The position numbers and the translations under genes were made by a program. DNA of 64,000 nucleotides from Tissierella sp. P1 (GTDB lineage: Bacteria; Bacillota; Clostridia; Tissierellales; Tissierellaceae): assembly GCF_002266425.1 (NCBI RefSeq), contig NZ_NPMN01000015.1:44562-108561 (forward strand), read 5' to 3'. The notes under the pieces were generated by a model. It did no database searches, had not been told where the DNA came from, and saw nothing but the letters and a program-made list of their open reading frames with translations. How positions within the stretch are numbered: position 1 is the stretch's first letter; each line of letters begins with the position of its first letter. This document shows, in pieces, positions 18,167 to 27,749 of the stretch.

Positions 18167-18760
18167 ATGAGTTTATTTGAATTGTTTATTATTGCAGTTG
18201 GGTTATCAATGGATGCATTTGCAGTGGCAATTTGTAAAGGGTTGTCTATGGGTAAGATTAGTATTAAAAAAGCTGGAATAGTAGGATTATATTTTGGAAC
18301 CTTCCAAGGGGGAATGCCTTTGATAGGATATTTTTTAGGAGTAAGGTTTCATGATAAAATTACATCTATGGACCATTGGATAGCATTTATATTGCTTGCA
18401 TTTATTGGTTTAAACATGATTCGAGAATCAAGAAATTGTGAATGTGAGAATGAAGATGACTCTATACATAATAAGAGTATGAATGATTCACTTAGCTTCA
18501 AAAACATGTCTGTTTTAGCAATTGCAACAAGTATTGATGCTTTAGCAATAGGAGTTACCTTCGCATTTCTTAAGGTAAATATTACTCCAGCAGTTTCATT
18601 TATTGGAATCGTTACTTTTATATTATCAATGATTGGCGTTAAGATAGGGAATGCATTCGGAAATAAATGTAAATCAAAAGCAGAGCTTATGGGTGGATTG
18701 ATTTTAATATTTATGGGCTTTAAAATTTTGCTTAGTCATATAGGAATAATTAATTTTTAA
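18167..18760 (+). CDS. mntP: Manganese efflux pump MntP
   Basis: A 197-residue membrane protein with six hydrophobic segments in two related halves. Each half carries the family Asp-containing motif: [14 protein letters not shown] and [13 protein letters not shown]. MntP (formerly DUF204) exports Mn2+. The yybP-ykoY riboswitch in its leader independently supports the assignment and implies induction by excess manganese. AAAGGAGAA precedes the ATG. Confidence 0.95.
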   Translation: MSLFELFIIAVGLSMDAFAVAICKGLSMGKISIKKAGIVGLYFGTFQGGMPLIGYFLGVRFHDKITSMDHWIAFILLAFIGLNMIRESRNCECENEDDSIHNKSMNDSLSFKNMSVLAIATSIDALAIGVTFAFLKVNITPAVSFIGIVTFILSMIGVKIGNAFGNKCKSKAELMGGLILIFMGFKILLSHIGIINF

Positions 18761-18793
18761 GTTAGAATTACATATTTATATATAAAAAAATGA

Positions 18794-18821
18794 ATATGAA
18801 TATTTGAACAAATACTCATAT
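18794..18821 (+). promoter_or_regulatory. Metal-repressor operator upstream of cadC
   Basis: ATATGA-a-TATTTG-aa-CAAATA-c-TCATAT is a nearly perfect 28-bp dyad abutting the -35 element at 18827. It has the form of an SmtB/ArsR-family operator and shares its ATATGAATA half-site with the element at 19323. Confidence 0.7.
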
Positions 18822-18826
18822 GACTA

Positions 18827-18855
18827 TTGACATTTAAGAAGTATGATAATATAAT
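18827..18855 (+). promoter_or_regulatory. cadC promoter
   Basis: TTGACA, 17-base spacer, TATAAT: consensus sigma-A promoter directly after the operator, about 65 bases before the repressor gene. Confidence 0.85.
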
Positions 18856-18920
18856 AAATATATAATACATGAATGATTGCACAATTGTTCAAGTGAAATA
18901 TCTTAAAAAGAGGTGATAAT

Positions 18921-19292
18921 ATGACTAAAAATTTTAATTCAGTTGAAAAATGTGATTGCAATGTAATTCATGAGGATGTTGTAAATCAAGTTAAAGATAA
19001 AATGCCAGAAGAAGAAAATCTTTATGATCTAGCAGAATTATTTAAGGTATTTGGAGATTCAACACGAATTAAGATCCTATGGGCTTTAAATGAAGCTGAG
19101 ATGTGTGTTTGTGATATTGCTGCCTTGTTGAATATGACCCAATCGGCAATTTCTCATCAGCTAAGAGTCTTAAGGCAAGCTACCTTAGTGAAAAATAGAA
19201 AAGAAGGAAAAGTAGTGTATTATTCTTTAGATGATGAACACGTAAAACATATATTTGATCAAGGCTTGATTCACATAAATGAGAAGAAATAA
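18921..19292 (+). CDS. cadC: CadC-like ArsR-family metal-responsive repressor
   Basis: A 123-residue winged-helix repressor. It has both Cd/Pb/Zn-site elements of CadC: an N-terminal CDC (Cys11, Cys13) and EMCVCDIA on the alpha-R flank (Cys62, Cys64). The C-terminal helix DEHVKHIFDQGLIH supplies the Asp/His residues of the second zinc site. The recognition helix is MTQSAISHQLRVLR. In apo form such proteins bind the operator; metal binding releases them. Autoregulation and control of the downstream HMA and ATPase genes are implied by matching dyads. Confidence 0.9.
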   Translation: MTKNFNSVEKCDCNVIHEDVVNQVKDKMPEEENLYDLAELFKVFGDSTRIKILWALNEAEMCVCDIAALLNMTQSAISHQLRVLRQATLVKNRKEGKVVYYSLDDEHVKHIFDQGLIHINEKK

Positions 19293-19322
19293 GCAGCATA
19301 AAGAAATATTTTTTTGTACTTA

Positions 19323-19342
19323 ATATGAATAAGTATTCATAT
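19323..19342 (+). promoter_or_regulatory. Second metal-repressor operator, upstream of the HMA gene
   Basis: ATATGAATA-AG-TATTCATAT, an exact 9-bp inverted repeat, followed by a further TTCATATAAATACTT half-site. It shares the half-site with the operator at 18794. Confidence 0.65.
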
Positions 19343-19424
19343 ATTCATATAAATACTTAATGATTTAACAAAATATCAAAGTCATAGAGTAAATAAAATA
19401 ATAATATTTAAGGGGGAAGTAATA

Positions 19425-19646
19425 ATGAAAAAGAAATTTATACTTGAAGGTTTAGATTGTGCACATTGTGCCTCAAAGATGGAAACGGCAATTGGTAAAC
19501 TTGATGGTGTTAAGGAAACTAGTGTCAATTTCATGACTAAAAAACTTATTATTGATGGAGAAGATGAAAAGATATCTTCAATTGTACAAGAAGCAGAAAA
19601 AATCATTAACGATTTAGAACCAGATGTTGTTATGAAAAAGGCATAA
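19425..19646 (+). CDS. Stand-alone heavy-metal-associated (HMA) domain protein
   Basis: A 73-residue ferredoxin-like HMA domain with the metal motif GLDCAHCA (Cys12, Cys15). The sequence around it resembles the N-terminal domain of CadA/ZntA pumps (GLDCxxC) rather than copper chaperones (MxCxxC). The adjacent ATPase lacks this domain, so the two genes together look like a split CadA. Fourteen bases separate them, and a strong AAGGGGGAAG precedes the start. Confidence 0.88.
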   Translation: MKKKFILEGLDCAHCASKMETAIGKLDGVKETSVNFMTKKLIIDGEDEKISSIVQEAEKIINDLEPDVVMKKA

Positions 19647-19660
19647 GGAGCTGAGTAGTC

Positions 19661-21505
19661 ATGAAAAAGCGTCTTTGGCGGATAATCATTGGTGCAGTAG
19701 TTTTTGTTGCAGCAGTGGCTATTGATTTAAAGGTTGAATGGTTGCAGATTGCTTTGTTTATAATTAGTTATATCATTGTAGGTGGAGATATAGTTAAAAA
19801 AGCTATTAGGAATATTTCCAGAGGTAAAGTTTTTGACGAAAACTTTTTAATGAGTATCGCTACGATTGGTGCATTTCTAATTGGTGAATATCCAGAAGGC
19901 GTTGCAGTTATGTTATTCTATCAAGTGGGTGAGCTGTTTCAAAGCTATGCCGTTGATAAGTCGAGAAGGTCAATTTCAAATCTTATGGACATTCGACCAG
20001 ATTATGCAAATCTAAAGAAGGGTGACGATATTGTCAAAGTTGATCCTGATGAAGTTAAAGTCGGGGATATTATTGTAATTAAGGCTGGAGAAAAAGTTCC
20101 ATTGGATGGTAAGATCATTGAAGGAAGTTCAATGTTAGATACTATAGCCTTAACAGGAGAATCTGTTCCTCGGGAAGCAGGGGTAGGAAGTGACATCCTA
20201 AGTGGGTGCATTAACATAAACGGAGTTATTACAGTAGAGGTTGCTAAGGAATTTGAAGAATCTACTGTAAGTAAGATTCTTGATTTAGTTGAAAATGCAA
20301 GTAGTAAGAAATCCAATTCAGAACAATTTATTACTAAGTTTGCTAGATATTATACACCAGTTGTTGTAATCATCGCTGCTATTCTAGCTATTGTACCGCC
20401 TCTTATTATAGCAGAAGCAACCTTTAGTGATTGGATATATAGAGCATTATCATTCCTTGTAGTATCTTGCCCTTGTGCTTTAGTTATTTCAATTCCTTTG
20501 AGCTTCTTTGGAGGAATAGGAGGGGCTTCAAGAAAGGGAGTTTTAGTTAAAGGTAGTAATTATTTAGAAGCATTAGCAAAAACTGAAATTGTTGTTTTTG
20601 ATAAAACTGGAACTTTAACAAAGGGTGTATTTAATGTACAGGAGATTCATTCTGAAGGAGTGTCAAAAGAAGAATTATTGGAATTAACTGCATATGCAGA
20701 AAGTTATTCCAACCATCCAATTTCTCTCTCATTAAAAAATGCTTATGGAAAAGAAATAGATAATGGACGTATTACAGATGTGGAAGAAATATCAGGTCAT
20801 GGAATTATTGCAACAGTTGATGGAAATAAGGTTATAGCAGGAAACATCAAACTCATGAAAAAGATGAAAATTTCTTATTTTGAGGGAGAAGTCATTGGTA
20901 CAGTAGTTCATGTTGCAATTAATGACAAATATGCAGGGTATATTGTAATTGCAGATGAATTAAAGAAAGATTCAGCCCAAGCAATCAAAGTATTGAAGGA
21001 AGCTGATATTAAGAAGACTGTTATGCTGACTGGTGATAATAAACATATTGCTTCAAAGGTTGCTAAAGAGTTAGGTATTGATAAAGTTTATGCAGAATTA
21101 TTGCCAGCTGATAAAGTTGAAAAACTAGAAGAGTTATTTTCTCAGAAGTCCAACAAAGGTAAGCTTGCTTTTGTTGGTGATGGAATAAACGATGCACCAG
21201 TATTAGCTCGTGCAGATATTGGAATAGCAATGGGAGGATTAGGCTCTGATGCGGCTATTGAGGCTGCTGATGTTGTAATTATGACTGATGAACCATCAAA
21301 GATTTCTACTGCAATGAAAATTTCTAAAAAGACATTAAAAATTGCATATCAAAATATAGCATTTGCAATTGGAATAAAGGTAATAGTTCTTATTCTCAGT
21401 GCCCTTGGTATAACTACTATGTGGGCAGCTATATTTGCAGATGTAGGAGTAACTATTATCGCCATATTAAATGCATTTAGAGCGCTGAATGTAAAAAATC
21501 TATAA
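19661..21505 (+). CDS. cadA: Cd2+/Zn2+-exporting P1B-type ATPase
   Basis: A 614-residue pump without an N-terminal HMA domain. Order: paired N-terminal helices, actuator domain with LTGESVP, transport motif SCPCAL (Cys270, Cys272), phosphorylation site DKTGTLTKG (Asp314), HP-locus SNHPIS, ATP-binding MLTGDN, hinge GDGINDAP, and two C-terminal helices. The CPC motif and the C-terminal helix pattern point to the Zn/Cd/Pb subclass. CadC next door supports the substrate. Expression is probably metal-induced. Confidence 0.93.
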   Translation: MKKRLWRIIIGAVVFVAAVAIDLKVEWLQIALFIISYIIVGGDIVKKAIRNISRGKVFDENFLMSIATIGAFLIGEYPEGVAVMLFYQVGELFQSYAVDKSRRSISNLMDIRPDYANLKKGDDIVKVDPDEVKVGDIIVIKAGEKVPLDGKIIEGSSMLDTIALTGESVPREAGVGSDILSGCININGVITVEVAKEFEESTVSKILDLVENASSKKSNSEQFITKFARYYTPVVVIIAAILAIVPPLIIAEATFSDWIYRALSFLVVSCPCALVISIPLSFFGGIGGASRKGVLVKGSNYLEALAKTEIVVFDKTGTLTKGVFNVQEIHSEGVSKEELLELTAYAESYSNHPISLSLKNAYGKEIDNGRITDVEEISGHGIIATVDGNKVIAGNIKLMKKMKISYFEGEVIGTVVHVAINDKYAGYIVIADELKKDSAQAIKVLKEADIKKTVMLTGDNKHIASKVAKELGIDKVYAELLPADKVEKLEELFSQKSNKGKLAFVGDGINDAPVLARADIGIAMGGLGSDAAIEAADVVIMTDEPSKISTAMKISKKTLKIAYQNIAFAIGIKVIVLILSALGITTMWAAIFADVGVTIIAILNAFRALNVKNL

Positions 21506-21530
21506 ATAATTGCTGAGATGTTGTATAAGA

Positions 21531-21570
21531 AAAACTCTTTATGTTTAATATTAAACGTAAAGAGTTTTGT
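21531..21570 (+). terminator. Long hairpin after cadA
   Basis: A 19-bp stem with one G-U pair (AAAACTCTTTATGTTTAAT against ATTAAACGTAAAGAGTTTT), lying between the convergent cadA and chemoreceptor genes. Confidence 0.75.
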
Positions 21571-21643
21571 TATATATGATGTAAAATGTCAGGAGAGGTC
21601 AGATGAAAACGGTGCTGTCACCTTCTTTGAAGTATCTCTATTT

Positions 21644-23733
21644 TTAATTATCTGCTAATTTTATCTTATTAGCTAGATTTTTTAGACTTTCTGCTAGCTC
21701 TGCTAAGGAATCCGTTGAACTAGTTATTTCTCCCATTGAAGACATCTGTTCTTCTGTAACCGTTGAAACACCGTTAATCTCCTTAGTAACTTCATTGGTA
21801 ATTGTTTCTGCCCTAATCATGGAATTCATAGCATTATGAAGATTATCTTCAACACTGGCTATGGCCACAGTACTTTCATTAATTTCTTCAACTACACTAT
21901 CAATTGTAGTTGCTATTTCATCAAAAACTATTTTAGTTTCATTTACTTTAATAACACCTTTATTAATTTCGCAATCACTATACTCCATGTTCTGGTTTGC
22001 AAAATCAATTATATCTTGGTTGTTTTTAATTAATTTATTGATTTGATTAGTAGAGGACTTTGTTTGATCTGCTAGAAGTCGAATTTCTTCAGCTACAACA
22101 GCGAAGCCTCTTCCATATTCACCAGCTCGAGCTGCCTCTATTGCTGCATTTAAGGCTAGTAAATTAGTTTTCTCTGCTACTTCTTCTATAACTAAAAGTA
22201 TCTCATCCATTTCTCTGGAACTAATATTAATATTTTCAAGGGAGTGTCTTACTTTTTGTGAGCTATCCTTAATATTTGCCATTTGGACAATGACTTCCTC
22301 AATTGATGCTTTACCTTTATTTGCATTAGAATGAGACTTCTTACTAAGACTTTCCACATCTTTTATTTGCTTCAATACAAAATTAAAACTATGGTTTACA
22401 TTCTTCATTTCATTAGATACATCAATTATTTCATGTAATTGAATATTAGCCTTAGAAGTTATACTATTTGCCGCCTCAGCAACTGAATTTGATGAGGCAT
22501 ATGATTCCTGTGTGATAGCAGCCAATCTCATAGATGAAGAAGATAATGAATGGGATGAAGTCTGAATCTCATGGGCAAAGGATTTAATGCTATTTATTAC
22601 CGACTGGATTGATTTGGCCATTATACCAATCTCATCTTCCCTGTTTATAATCTTTTTATCTATGGAAAAACTTAGGTCTAATTCAGCCAAACTTGTAGTT
22701 TGACTGCTGATATTGACTATTCTCTTAGATAGATTTTTAGATATAAAATATGACAATACTATACCAAATATAAGTGCTAATATAACTATGGCAGGCAGAG
22801 AAGTATTTAATCTATTTAGTCCAGAGAGAATTTCCTTTTCAGTAATATGAACTAAGACAGTCCAGCCTTTCGATGGAACTGGAGCATAACCTATATATAC
22901 TTTCTCACCATTTTGTTTATACCAATCTATTCCAACATTTTTCTCCTTAATTTCTTGTAGTATATTATTTATTTGTTTTTCTGAGCCTCTATCAACTTTG
23001 CCAATTAAGTCTCTGAAATTTATCTTAGCAGATTCATTTTCTCTATTTATAGTTAAAGTTGGGTGAGATATCACATCTATATTTTCATCTATTATATAAG
23101 CATAACCTGTTTCACCAATATGAATATCCTGAGCGATTTCATAGAATTCCTCTGCATCTTTATATGCTACGATTACTCCTATTACCTTTCTATCATGCTT
23201 TAAGGGGGCGGCCATAGCTATATCTACTTGTCTAGACTCTTCTCTATAGAAAGGTGCAGAGAAAGATGGTAGACCTAGATTAGCCTGTTTAAAAAACCAA
23301 AGATCACTAATATCTACTACTTTATTATTGTCCAGCCTAAGATAACCATCAGTAGTGGCTATACCAATATTTGATAAATTAAGTCTCTTTTTTCCATCTG
23401 AAGATGGTCTAGTTTTTCTTCCCATGAATTATCTACATTACTTAGAAGTTCTAAGGAACCTAAGGAGCTGATTGAAATTAAGTAATTTTTGATTCTCTCA
23501 TCTACTATAAGACCTGAATCATGGGCCTTATTAAGAAGTAATTCCTTCGATGTATTTATAAGTGAATCCTTTGCAATTATGTATGCAGTCAAACTAACTG
23601 TTCCAGATAATAATACAATGATTAATACAACTGTAAGTAATAACGCGGTACCTATACTCCTAAATCTAAATAGTTTATTAAGCCAACTATTTATGTTTTT
23701 AAATATAGATTTTATTAGATTAAGGGCTTTCAA
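21644..23733 (-). CDS. Methyl-accepting chemotaxis protein with Cache sensor (one apparent frameshift)
   Basis: Starts at TTG (23733) behind GGAGATGG. Membrane helix at about residues 31-52, extracytoplasmic Cache-type sensor ([35 protein letters not shown]), second helix, HAMP, and a signalling domain whose tip is [18 protein letters not shown]. Read literally, the N-terminal part stops at 23359 and the rest runs in another frame. The break is in a run of six A (T on the plus strand, 23388-23393). A seventh A gives [16 protein letters not shown] and a single protein of about 696 residues. Confidence 0.9.
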
Positions 23734-23784
23734 CTATACCATCTCCTTAGTATGACTATATTAACAATTATTTTATAGATTGAT

Positions 23785-23804
23785 TTTAACACTCGGATGT
23801 TAAA
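23785..23804 (-). promoter_or_regulatory. Dyad upstream of the chemoreceptor
   Basis: TTTAACA-N6-TGTTAAA, an exact 7-bp inverted repeat about 50 bases before the TTG start. A candidate operator, or a weak hairpin. Confidence 0.35.
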
Positions 23805-23865
23805 GCCATGTTAATTTTTACCAAGATAATATTAAGTCTATGTAAATTTTAGGAGATAGAGATAC

Positions 23866-23901
23866 AAAAAACTACTAATCTAAATAGATTAGCAGTTTTT
23901 T
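23866..23901 (-). terminator. Terminator after the CofE-like gene
   Basis: AAAAAACT..TAATCT-loop-AGATTA..AGTTTTTT. On the minus strand it follows the CofE-like stop closely and ends in a T run; it would also work on the plus strand. Confidence 0.85.
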
Positions 23902-23904
23902 AAG

Positions 23905-25095
23905 CTATTTTATATAATTATCAAAATATCCTTGAATATAAATTATAGGTGTCCCCTTATCTCCGCTACCAGAAGTTAAGTCTGAAAGAGAACCTATTAA
24001 ATCAGTAAGTCTTCTAGGAGTAGTTCCTTGAGATGCCATATTTCCGACAAGAGAAGATTCTTTGTTTTCAATATATTTAGAGATAGCCTTCTTTAACTCT
24101 TCTCCTCTTAAGTCAGCAAAATCATTATCAGCTAAGTATTTTAGTTTTACTTCTGAAGGAGTCCCTTCTAGACCTGATGTATATCCGGGAGAAACTACTG
24201 GATCAGCTAATTCCCAAATCTTGCCTACAGGATCTTTAAAAGCACCATCTCCATAGACCATAACTTCAACGGTTTTACCTGTTTTTTCTTTAATCAACTC
24301 TTGAATATTATCTACAATTGGTTGACAATCTCTAGGAAATAATTTTATTTTATCCTCTGTTGATTTATTTGAGCCAAGTAAACCATATTTTTCATTATAT
24401 CCACTACCATCTATGGAATAGTTAAGAATATCATCAAGACCATAGATTTTTTCTCCGCCATTTTCTTTTAATAATCTCTTTGTTCTAAATCTAGTATGGA
24501 TATCACATGCAATTACATTTTTTGTATAATCTAAAATAGTTTTTGGATTATTTGAAAATATTATTTCGCAGTCAACATCATATTCGGCTATTATTGACTT
24601 ATAATATTCTATATAATCTACACCAGTAAAGGGGTGTAAAGTATATCCAAAGTACTCTCTAAATTCTTTTTCACTTAATACATCTGTCCAAGGATTTACT
24701 CCCTTTATATCAAGTACATCCATATCTACTAGATGGTTACCTACTTCATCAGAAGGATAACTTAACATTAAAATTATCTTTTTTGCTCCTTTAGCAATAC
24801 CTCTTAATATAATGGCAAAACGGTTACGACTTAAGATTGGAAACACTAGACCAATGGTTTCATCACCAAATTTTTCTTTAACATCCTTAGCAATAGTATC
24901 CACATTAGCATAATTACCTTGAGCGCGGGCAACTATAGATTCTGTTATGGTAATTATATCTCTATCATGGACTGTAAAGCCTTCAACTTCAGAAGCCTTT
25001 ATAACACAATCAACTACCATATCTGCAATGCTGTCACCTTCTTTAATAATAGGGGCTCTCAAACCTCTAACAACGGTTCCTACTACTCTTTCCAT
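23905..25095 (-). CDS. CofE-like glutamate ligase (coenzyme F420-0:glutamate ligase family)
   Basis: A 396-residue cytoplasmic protein of the F420-0:L-glutamate ligase family (GTVVRGLRAPIIKEGDSI, ITESIVARAQGNY, YGDGAFKDPVGKIWELADPVV). True CofE proteins of F420 makers have about 250 residues. This longer form is common in clostridia that are not known to make F420, so its real substrate is uncertain. It is divergent from a LysR gene with 112 bases between, suggesting that regulator may control it. AAAGGAGCGA precedes the ATG. Confidence 0.75.
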   Translation of the reverse strand: MERVVGTVVRGLRAPIIKEGDSIADMVVDCVIKASEVEGFTVHDRDIITITESIVARAQGNYANVDTIAKDVKEKFGDETIGLVFPILSRNRFAIILRGIAKGAKKIILMLSYPSDEVGNHLVDMDVLDIKGVNPWTDVLSEKEFREYFGYTLHPFTGVDYIEYYKSIIAEYDVDCEIIFSNNPKTILDYTKNVIACDIHTRFRTKRLLKENGGEKIYGLDDILNYSIDGSGYNEKYGLLGSNKSTEDKIKLFPRDCQPIVDNIQELIKEKTGKTVEVMVYGDGAFKDPVGKIWELADPVVSPGYTSGLEGTPSEVKLKYLADNDFADLRGEELKKAISKYIENKESSLVGNMASQGTTPRRLTDLIGSLSDLTSGSGDKGTPIIYIQGYFDNYIK

Positions 25096-25207
25096 TTACA
25101 TCGCTCCTTTAATATCATCTTATTGGATATCTTACACTTTTAATATATAATATATTATGGTATAAGTAAAATAGATATATAGTATAATAGATATAAGGGG
25201 TGGTTAT

Positions 25208-26089
25208 ATGTCTATTAGGTTAGAACTTTATAAAATATTTGATAAGGTAGCAAGATGTCAAAGTTTTTCCAAGGCTGCTAAGGAATTATACATGACGCAG
25301 CCTGCCGTAAGCCAAGCTATAATGCAACTAGAAGATGAACTGAAAATTAGACTTTTTACCCGTACACCGAGAGGAGTAATACTTACAAATGAGGGAAAAA
25401 TGCTGTTTGAATATACTAATTCTGCAATTAGTTTATTAGACACAGGTGAAAAAAAGATAAAGGAGTCTAGAGATTTAAAAGAGGGAGAGTTAAAAATTGG
25501 AGTTAGTGATACAATTTCTAGATATTATTTATTGCCATATCTAGAAAAGTTTCATAAATCATATCCTAATATTAAGTTGAAAATAATTAACCGTACTACA
25601 GAAGAACTTTGTAATTTGATAAAATCAGGTGAAATAGATATTGGAATATGTAATCTACCAGTAAAGGATAACTCGTTAGATATAAGAAAGTGTAAGGATA
25701 TACAAGATATTTTTGTATTTGGTGAGAAATATAAAGATATGATTCCAAAGACCATTACTTATGAAGAGTTATTAAACTATCCTCTAATATTTTTAGATAA
25801 TAGATCAAGGTCAAGACAGTATGTAGAAGGCTATCTATTTTCCAAGGGAATAAAAGTAATTCCAGAAATTGAACTAGGTTCTCATGATTTACTTCTAGAA
25901 TTTGCTAAAATAGGATTAGGACTGGCTTGTGTAGTTAGAGAATTTTCAGAGGATTATCTATATGGAGGGTGTCTCTATGAGGTTAATCTTTTAGAAGATA
26001 TTCCTAAAAGGGGTATTGGAATTTGTTCGTTAAAAGGAGTTTCTCTATCCCCTTCATCAGAAAAGTTTGTAGAGTATTTAGTGAAATAA
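25208..26089 (+). CDS. LysR-family transcriptional regulator
   Basis: A 293-residue regulator: N-terminal winged helix with QSFSKAAKELYMTQPAVSQAIMQLE, linker helix, then a substrate-binding domain starting EGELKIGVSDTISRYYLLPYL. AAGGGGTGG precedes the ATG. It is divergent from the CofE-like gene, the usual layout for a LysR regulator and its target. The family resemblance is to the CysB/Cbl-like or CysL-like group, but the effector cannot be read. Confidence 0.9.
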   Translation: MSIRLELYKIFDKVARCQSFSKAAKELYMTQPAVSQAIMQLEDELKIRLFTRTPRGVILTNEGKMLFEYTNSAISLLDTGEKKIKESRDLKEGELKIGVSDTISRYYLLPYLEKFHKSYPNIKLKIINRTTEELCNLIKSGEIDIGICNLPVKDNSLDIRKCKDIQDIFVFGEKYKDMIPKTITYEELLNYPLIFLDNRSRSRQYVEGYLFSKGIKVIPEIELGSHDLLLEFAKIGLGLACVVREFSEDYLYGGCLYEVNLLEDIPKRGIGICSLKGVSLSPSSEKFVEYLVK

Positions 26090-26160
26090 GTTTAGATATG
26101 TTGCAAAGTTAATGTATTAATAGTAAAATATTAACAAAATATAAACTAGGAGAAATGCAT

Positions 26161-26553
26161 ATGAATTGGTTAAATAAGCTTATGAATGGAAGATATGGTG
26201 GAGATCAGCTTTCAATCGTATTAATACTACTGTCTTTGTTATTGACTTTATCTGGTAGATTAGCTAATATTCCTTTAATTTCATTTATTGGTTATGTGCC
26301 TTTGGGCATAAGTATTTTTAGAATGTTTTCAAAGGATATTTCTAAGCGTAGAATGGAAAATTATAAGTTTGCAATTTTTATGAGTCCTGTTTATTCCCGG
26401 TTTAAAAATATTGAAAGTCGTTTCAAAGACAGGAAAACTCATAAATACCTTAAATGTCCGAGTTGTAATTCAAGGTTAAGACTTCCAAAGGGAAAAGGAA
26501 AGTTAGTTGTTACTTGTCCAAAATGTAAGGAAAAATTTGAAAAAAGAACATAA
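26161..26553 (+). CDS. Small membrane protein with C-terminal zinc ribbon
   Basis: A 130-residue protein with two hydrophobic segments at about residues 18-35 and 40-56 and a C-terminal zinc ribbon of two knuckles (CPSCNSRLRLPKGKG, CPKCKEKF). The start at 26161 is preferred to an ATG six bases earlier because AGGAG is eight bases upstream. It lies 35 bases before the J-domain gene and is probably cotranscribed. Ribbons of this type occur in small proteins next to DnaJ-like membrane proteins; no function is known to me. Confidence 0.75.
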   Translation: MNWLNKLMNGRYGGDQLSIVLILLSLLLTLSGRLANIPLISFIGYVPLGISIFRMFSKDISKRRMENYKFAIFMSPVYSRFKNIESRFKDRKTHKYLKCPSCNSRLRLPKGKGKLVVTCPKCKEKFEKRT

Positions 26554-26588
26554 CAGGATTAAATTAATAAAGAGGAGCAGGGCGCTAA

Positions 26589-27380
26589 ATGAATATATTT
26601 AACAAGATATGGGGTAAAACTTTATATGGCATTGCTAGTGTTACTTCTGTAATATTTGATGTTTTCATTGGTATTGTAGAATTTATAGTAGGGCTTGTAA
26701 TAAATATTGGGAGAGGATTTCTTGCTCTTATATCAATGGGTGGCTGTTTATTGATTATGGTATTAGGGCCAGCGCTATTATTTAATCCCATAACATTTTT
26801 TACTATACTTTTTCTAGTTATATTTCCAATATTAGGAACAAAGTTTGTATCCTATTTAAAATACATAAGGTATATGATAACTGAGTTTCTATTTGATCAT
26901 GCTGACAACTTAATAAATGGACGAAAAGCTGAATTTGGATCATTTAATGAGTATGGAAATAAGTACAAGAGGATGGAAGAAGAAAAAAGAAGAAAAGAGC
27001 AGCAACGACGACAGGCGGAAGAACAGAGACAATGGGAAGAAAGATTCAGACAATGGAGTGAGTACCAAAATTCTCAAAGAGGAAATAATTACGGTGGATA
27101 TGGGAGCTACGGTGGAAACTATCAAAATATGGGTTATGGAAATACCTATGTAAATCCAAATATTGAATTCAAAAATAAATACGAAAAGAGTTGTGATTTG
27201 CTAGGTGTTGGATATGAATCAGATAAGTATCAAATAAAATTAGCATATAGAAAAAAAGCAAAGGAGTATCATCCGGATTTAAACAAATCCCCAGATGCAA
27301 CAACAATGTTTCAACAAATAAACAATGCATATGAGTTTTTGAATGATGATAATATAGAAAGATATAAGAGTATCAGATAG
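26589..27380 (+). CDS. Membrane-anchored protein with C-terminal J domain
   Basis: A 263-residue protein with hydrophobic segments through about residues 1-95, a charged coiled-coil-like Lys/Arg/Glu/Gln stretch at about 120-150, a Gly/Tyr/Asn-rich linker (NNYGGYGSYGGNYQN) and a C-terminal J domain (about 195-260) with the essential HPD in KEYHPDLNKSP. J domains stimulate DnaK, so this protein may bring Hsp70 to the membrane. Canonical DnaJ has an N-terminal J domain plus zinc fingers and substrate domains, all absent here. The neighbouring membrane zinc-ribbon protein could supply the missing zinc module; that is inference. Confidence 0.85.
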   Translation: MNIFNKIWGKTLYGIASVTSVIFDVFIGIVEFIVGLVINIGRGFLALISMGGCLLIMVLGPALLFNPITFFTILFLVIFPILGTKFVSYLKYIRYMITEFLFDHADNLINGRKAEFGSFNEYGNKYKRMEEEKRRKEQQRRQAEEQRQWEERFRQWSEYQNSQRGNNYGGYGSYGGNYQNMGYGNTYVNPNIEFKNKYEKSCDLLGVGYESDKYQIKLAYRKKAKEYHPDLNKSPDATTMFQQINNAYEFLNDDNIERYKSIR

Positions 27381-27464
27381 TAAATTCTCTGTTCATCAAA
27401 GTGAAAGTTAATAAATATATTTTTAAAATAAAGATTTGCAAAAAAGAAAAAAGGAGAATAAATT

Positions 27465-27716
27465 ATGCTTGAATACAAATTTGATACCCAGCTGTTAATT
27501 GCAGGTCATGATCTTTCAGAAGATGCAATAAATGAATATATTACAAAAAATATTGAAGGTGATTGTCTCCTTGCTGTAGGCGATAAGGATTTAATAAAGA
27601 TTCATTTCCATACAGCCACTCCATGGAAGGTGCTAGAATATTGTGCTTCCCTAGGAGAGATATTTGACGTAGTTGTAGAGAATATGGAACGTCAAGAAAA
27701 TGGATTGCAGGGTTAA
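27465..27716 (+). CDS. Stand-alone FakA/DAK C-terminal-like domain protein
   Basis: An 83-residue protein matching the C-terminal region of FakA-type fatty acid kinases and related DAK2-domain proteins: YKFDTQLLI, GDCLLAVGDKDLIKIHFHTATPWKVLEY and GEIFDVVVENM. In FakA this segment follows the kinase and middle domains and helps bind the FakB-acyl substrate. The kinase part is absent and no remnant of it is seen upstream. AAAAGGAGAA precedes the ATG, so it looks like a genuine small gene. Role unknown. Confidence 0.7.
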   Translation: MLEYKFDTQLLIAGHDLSEDAINEYITKNIEGDCLLAVGDKDLIKIHFHTATPWKVLEYCASLGEIFDVVVENMERQENGLQG

Positions 27717-27749
27717 ATTTATAGTTGGATTAGAAATATAATGAAAACC

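Noticed and set aside
23905..25095. Evidence for coenzyme F420 biosynthesis
   Set aside because: No other F420 gene is in the window, and the protein is much longer than true CofE; long CofE-like proteins occur in organisms not known to make F420.
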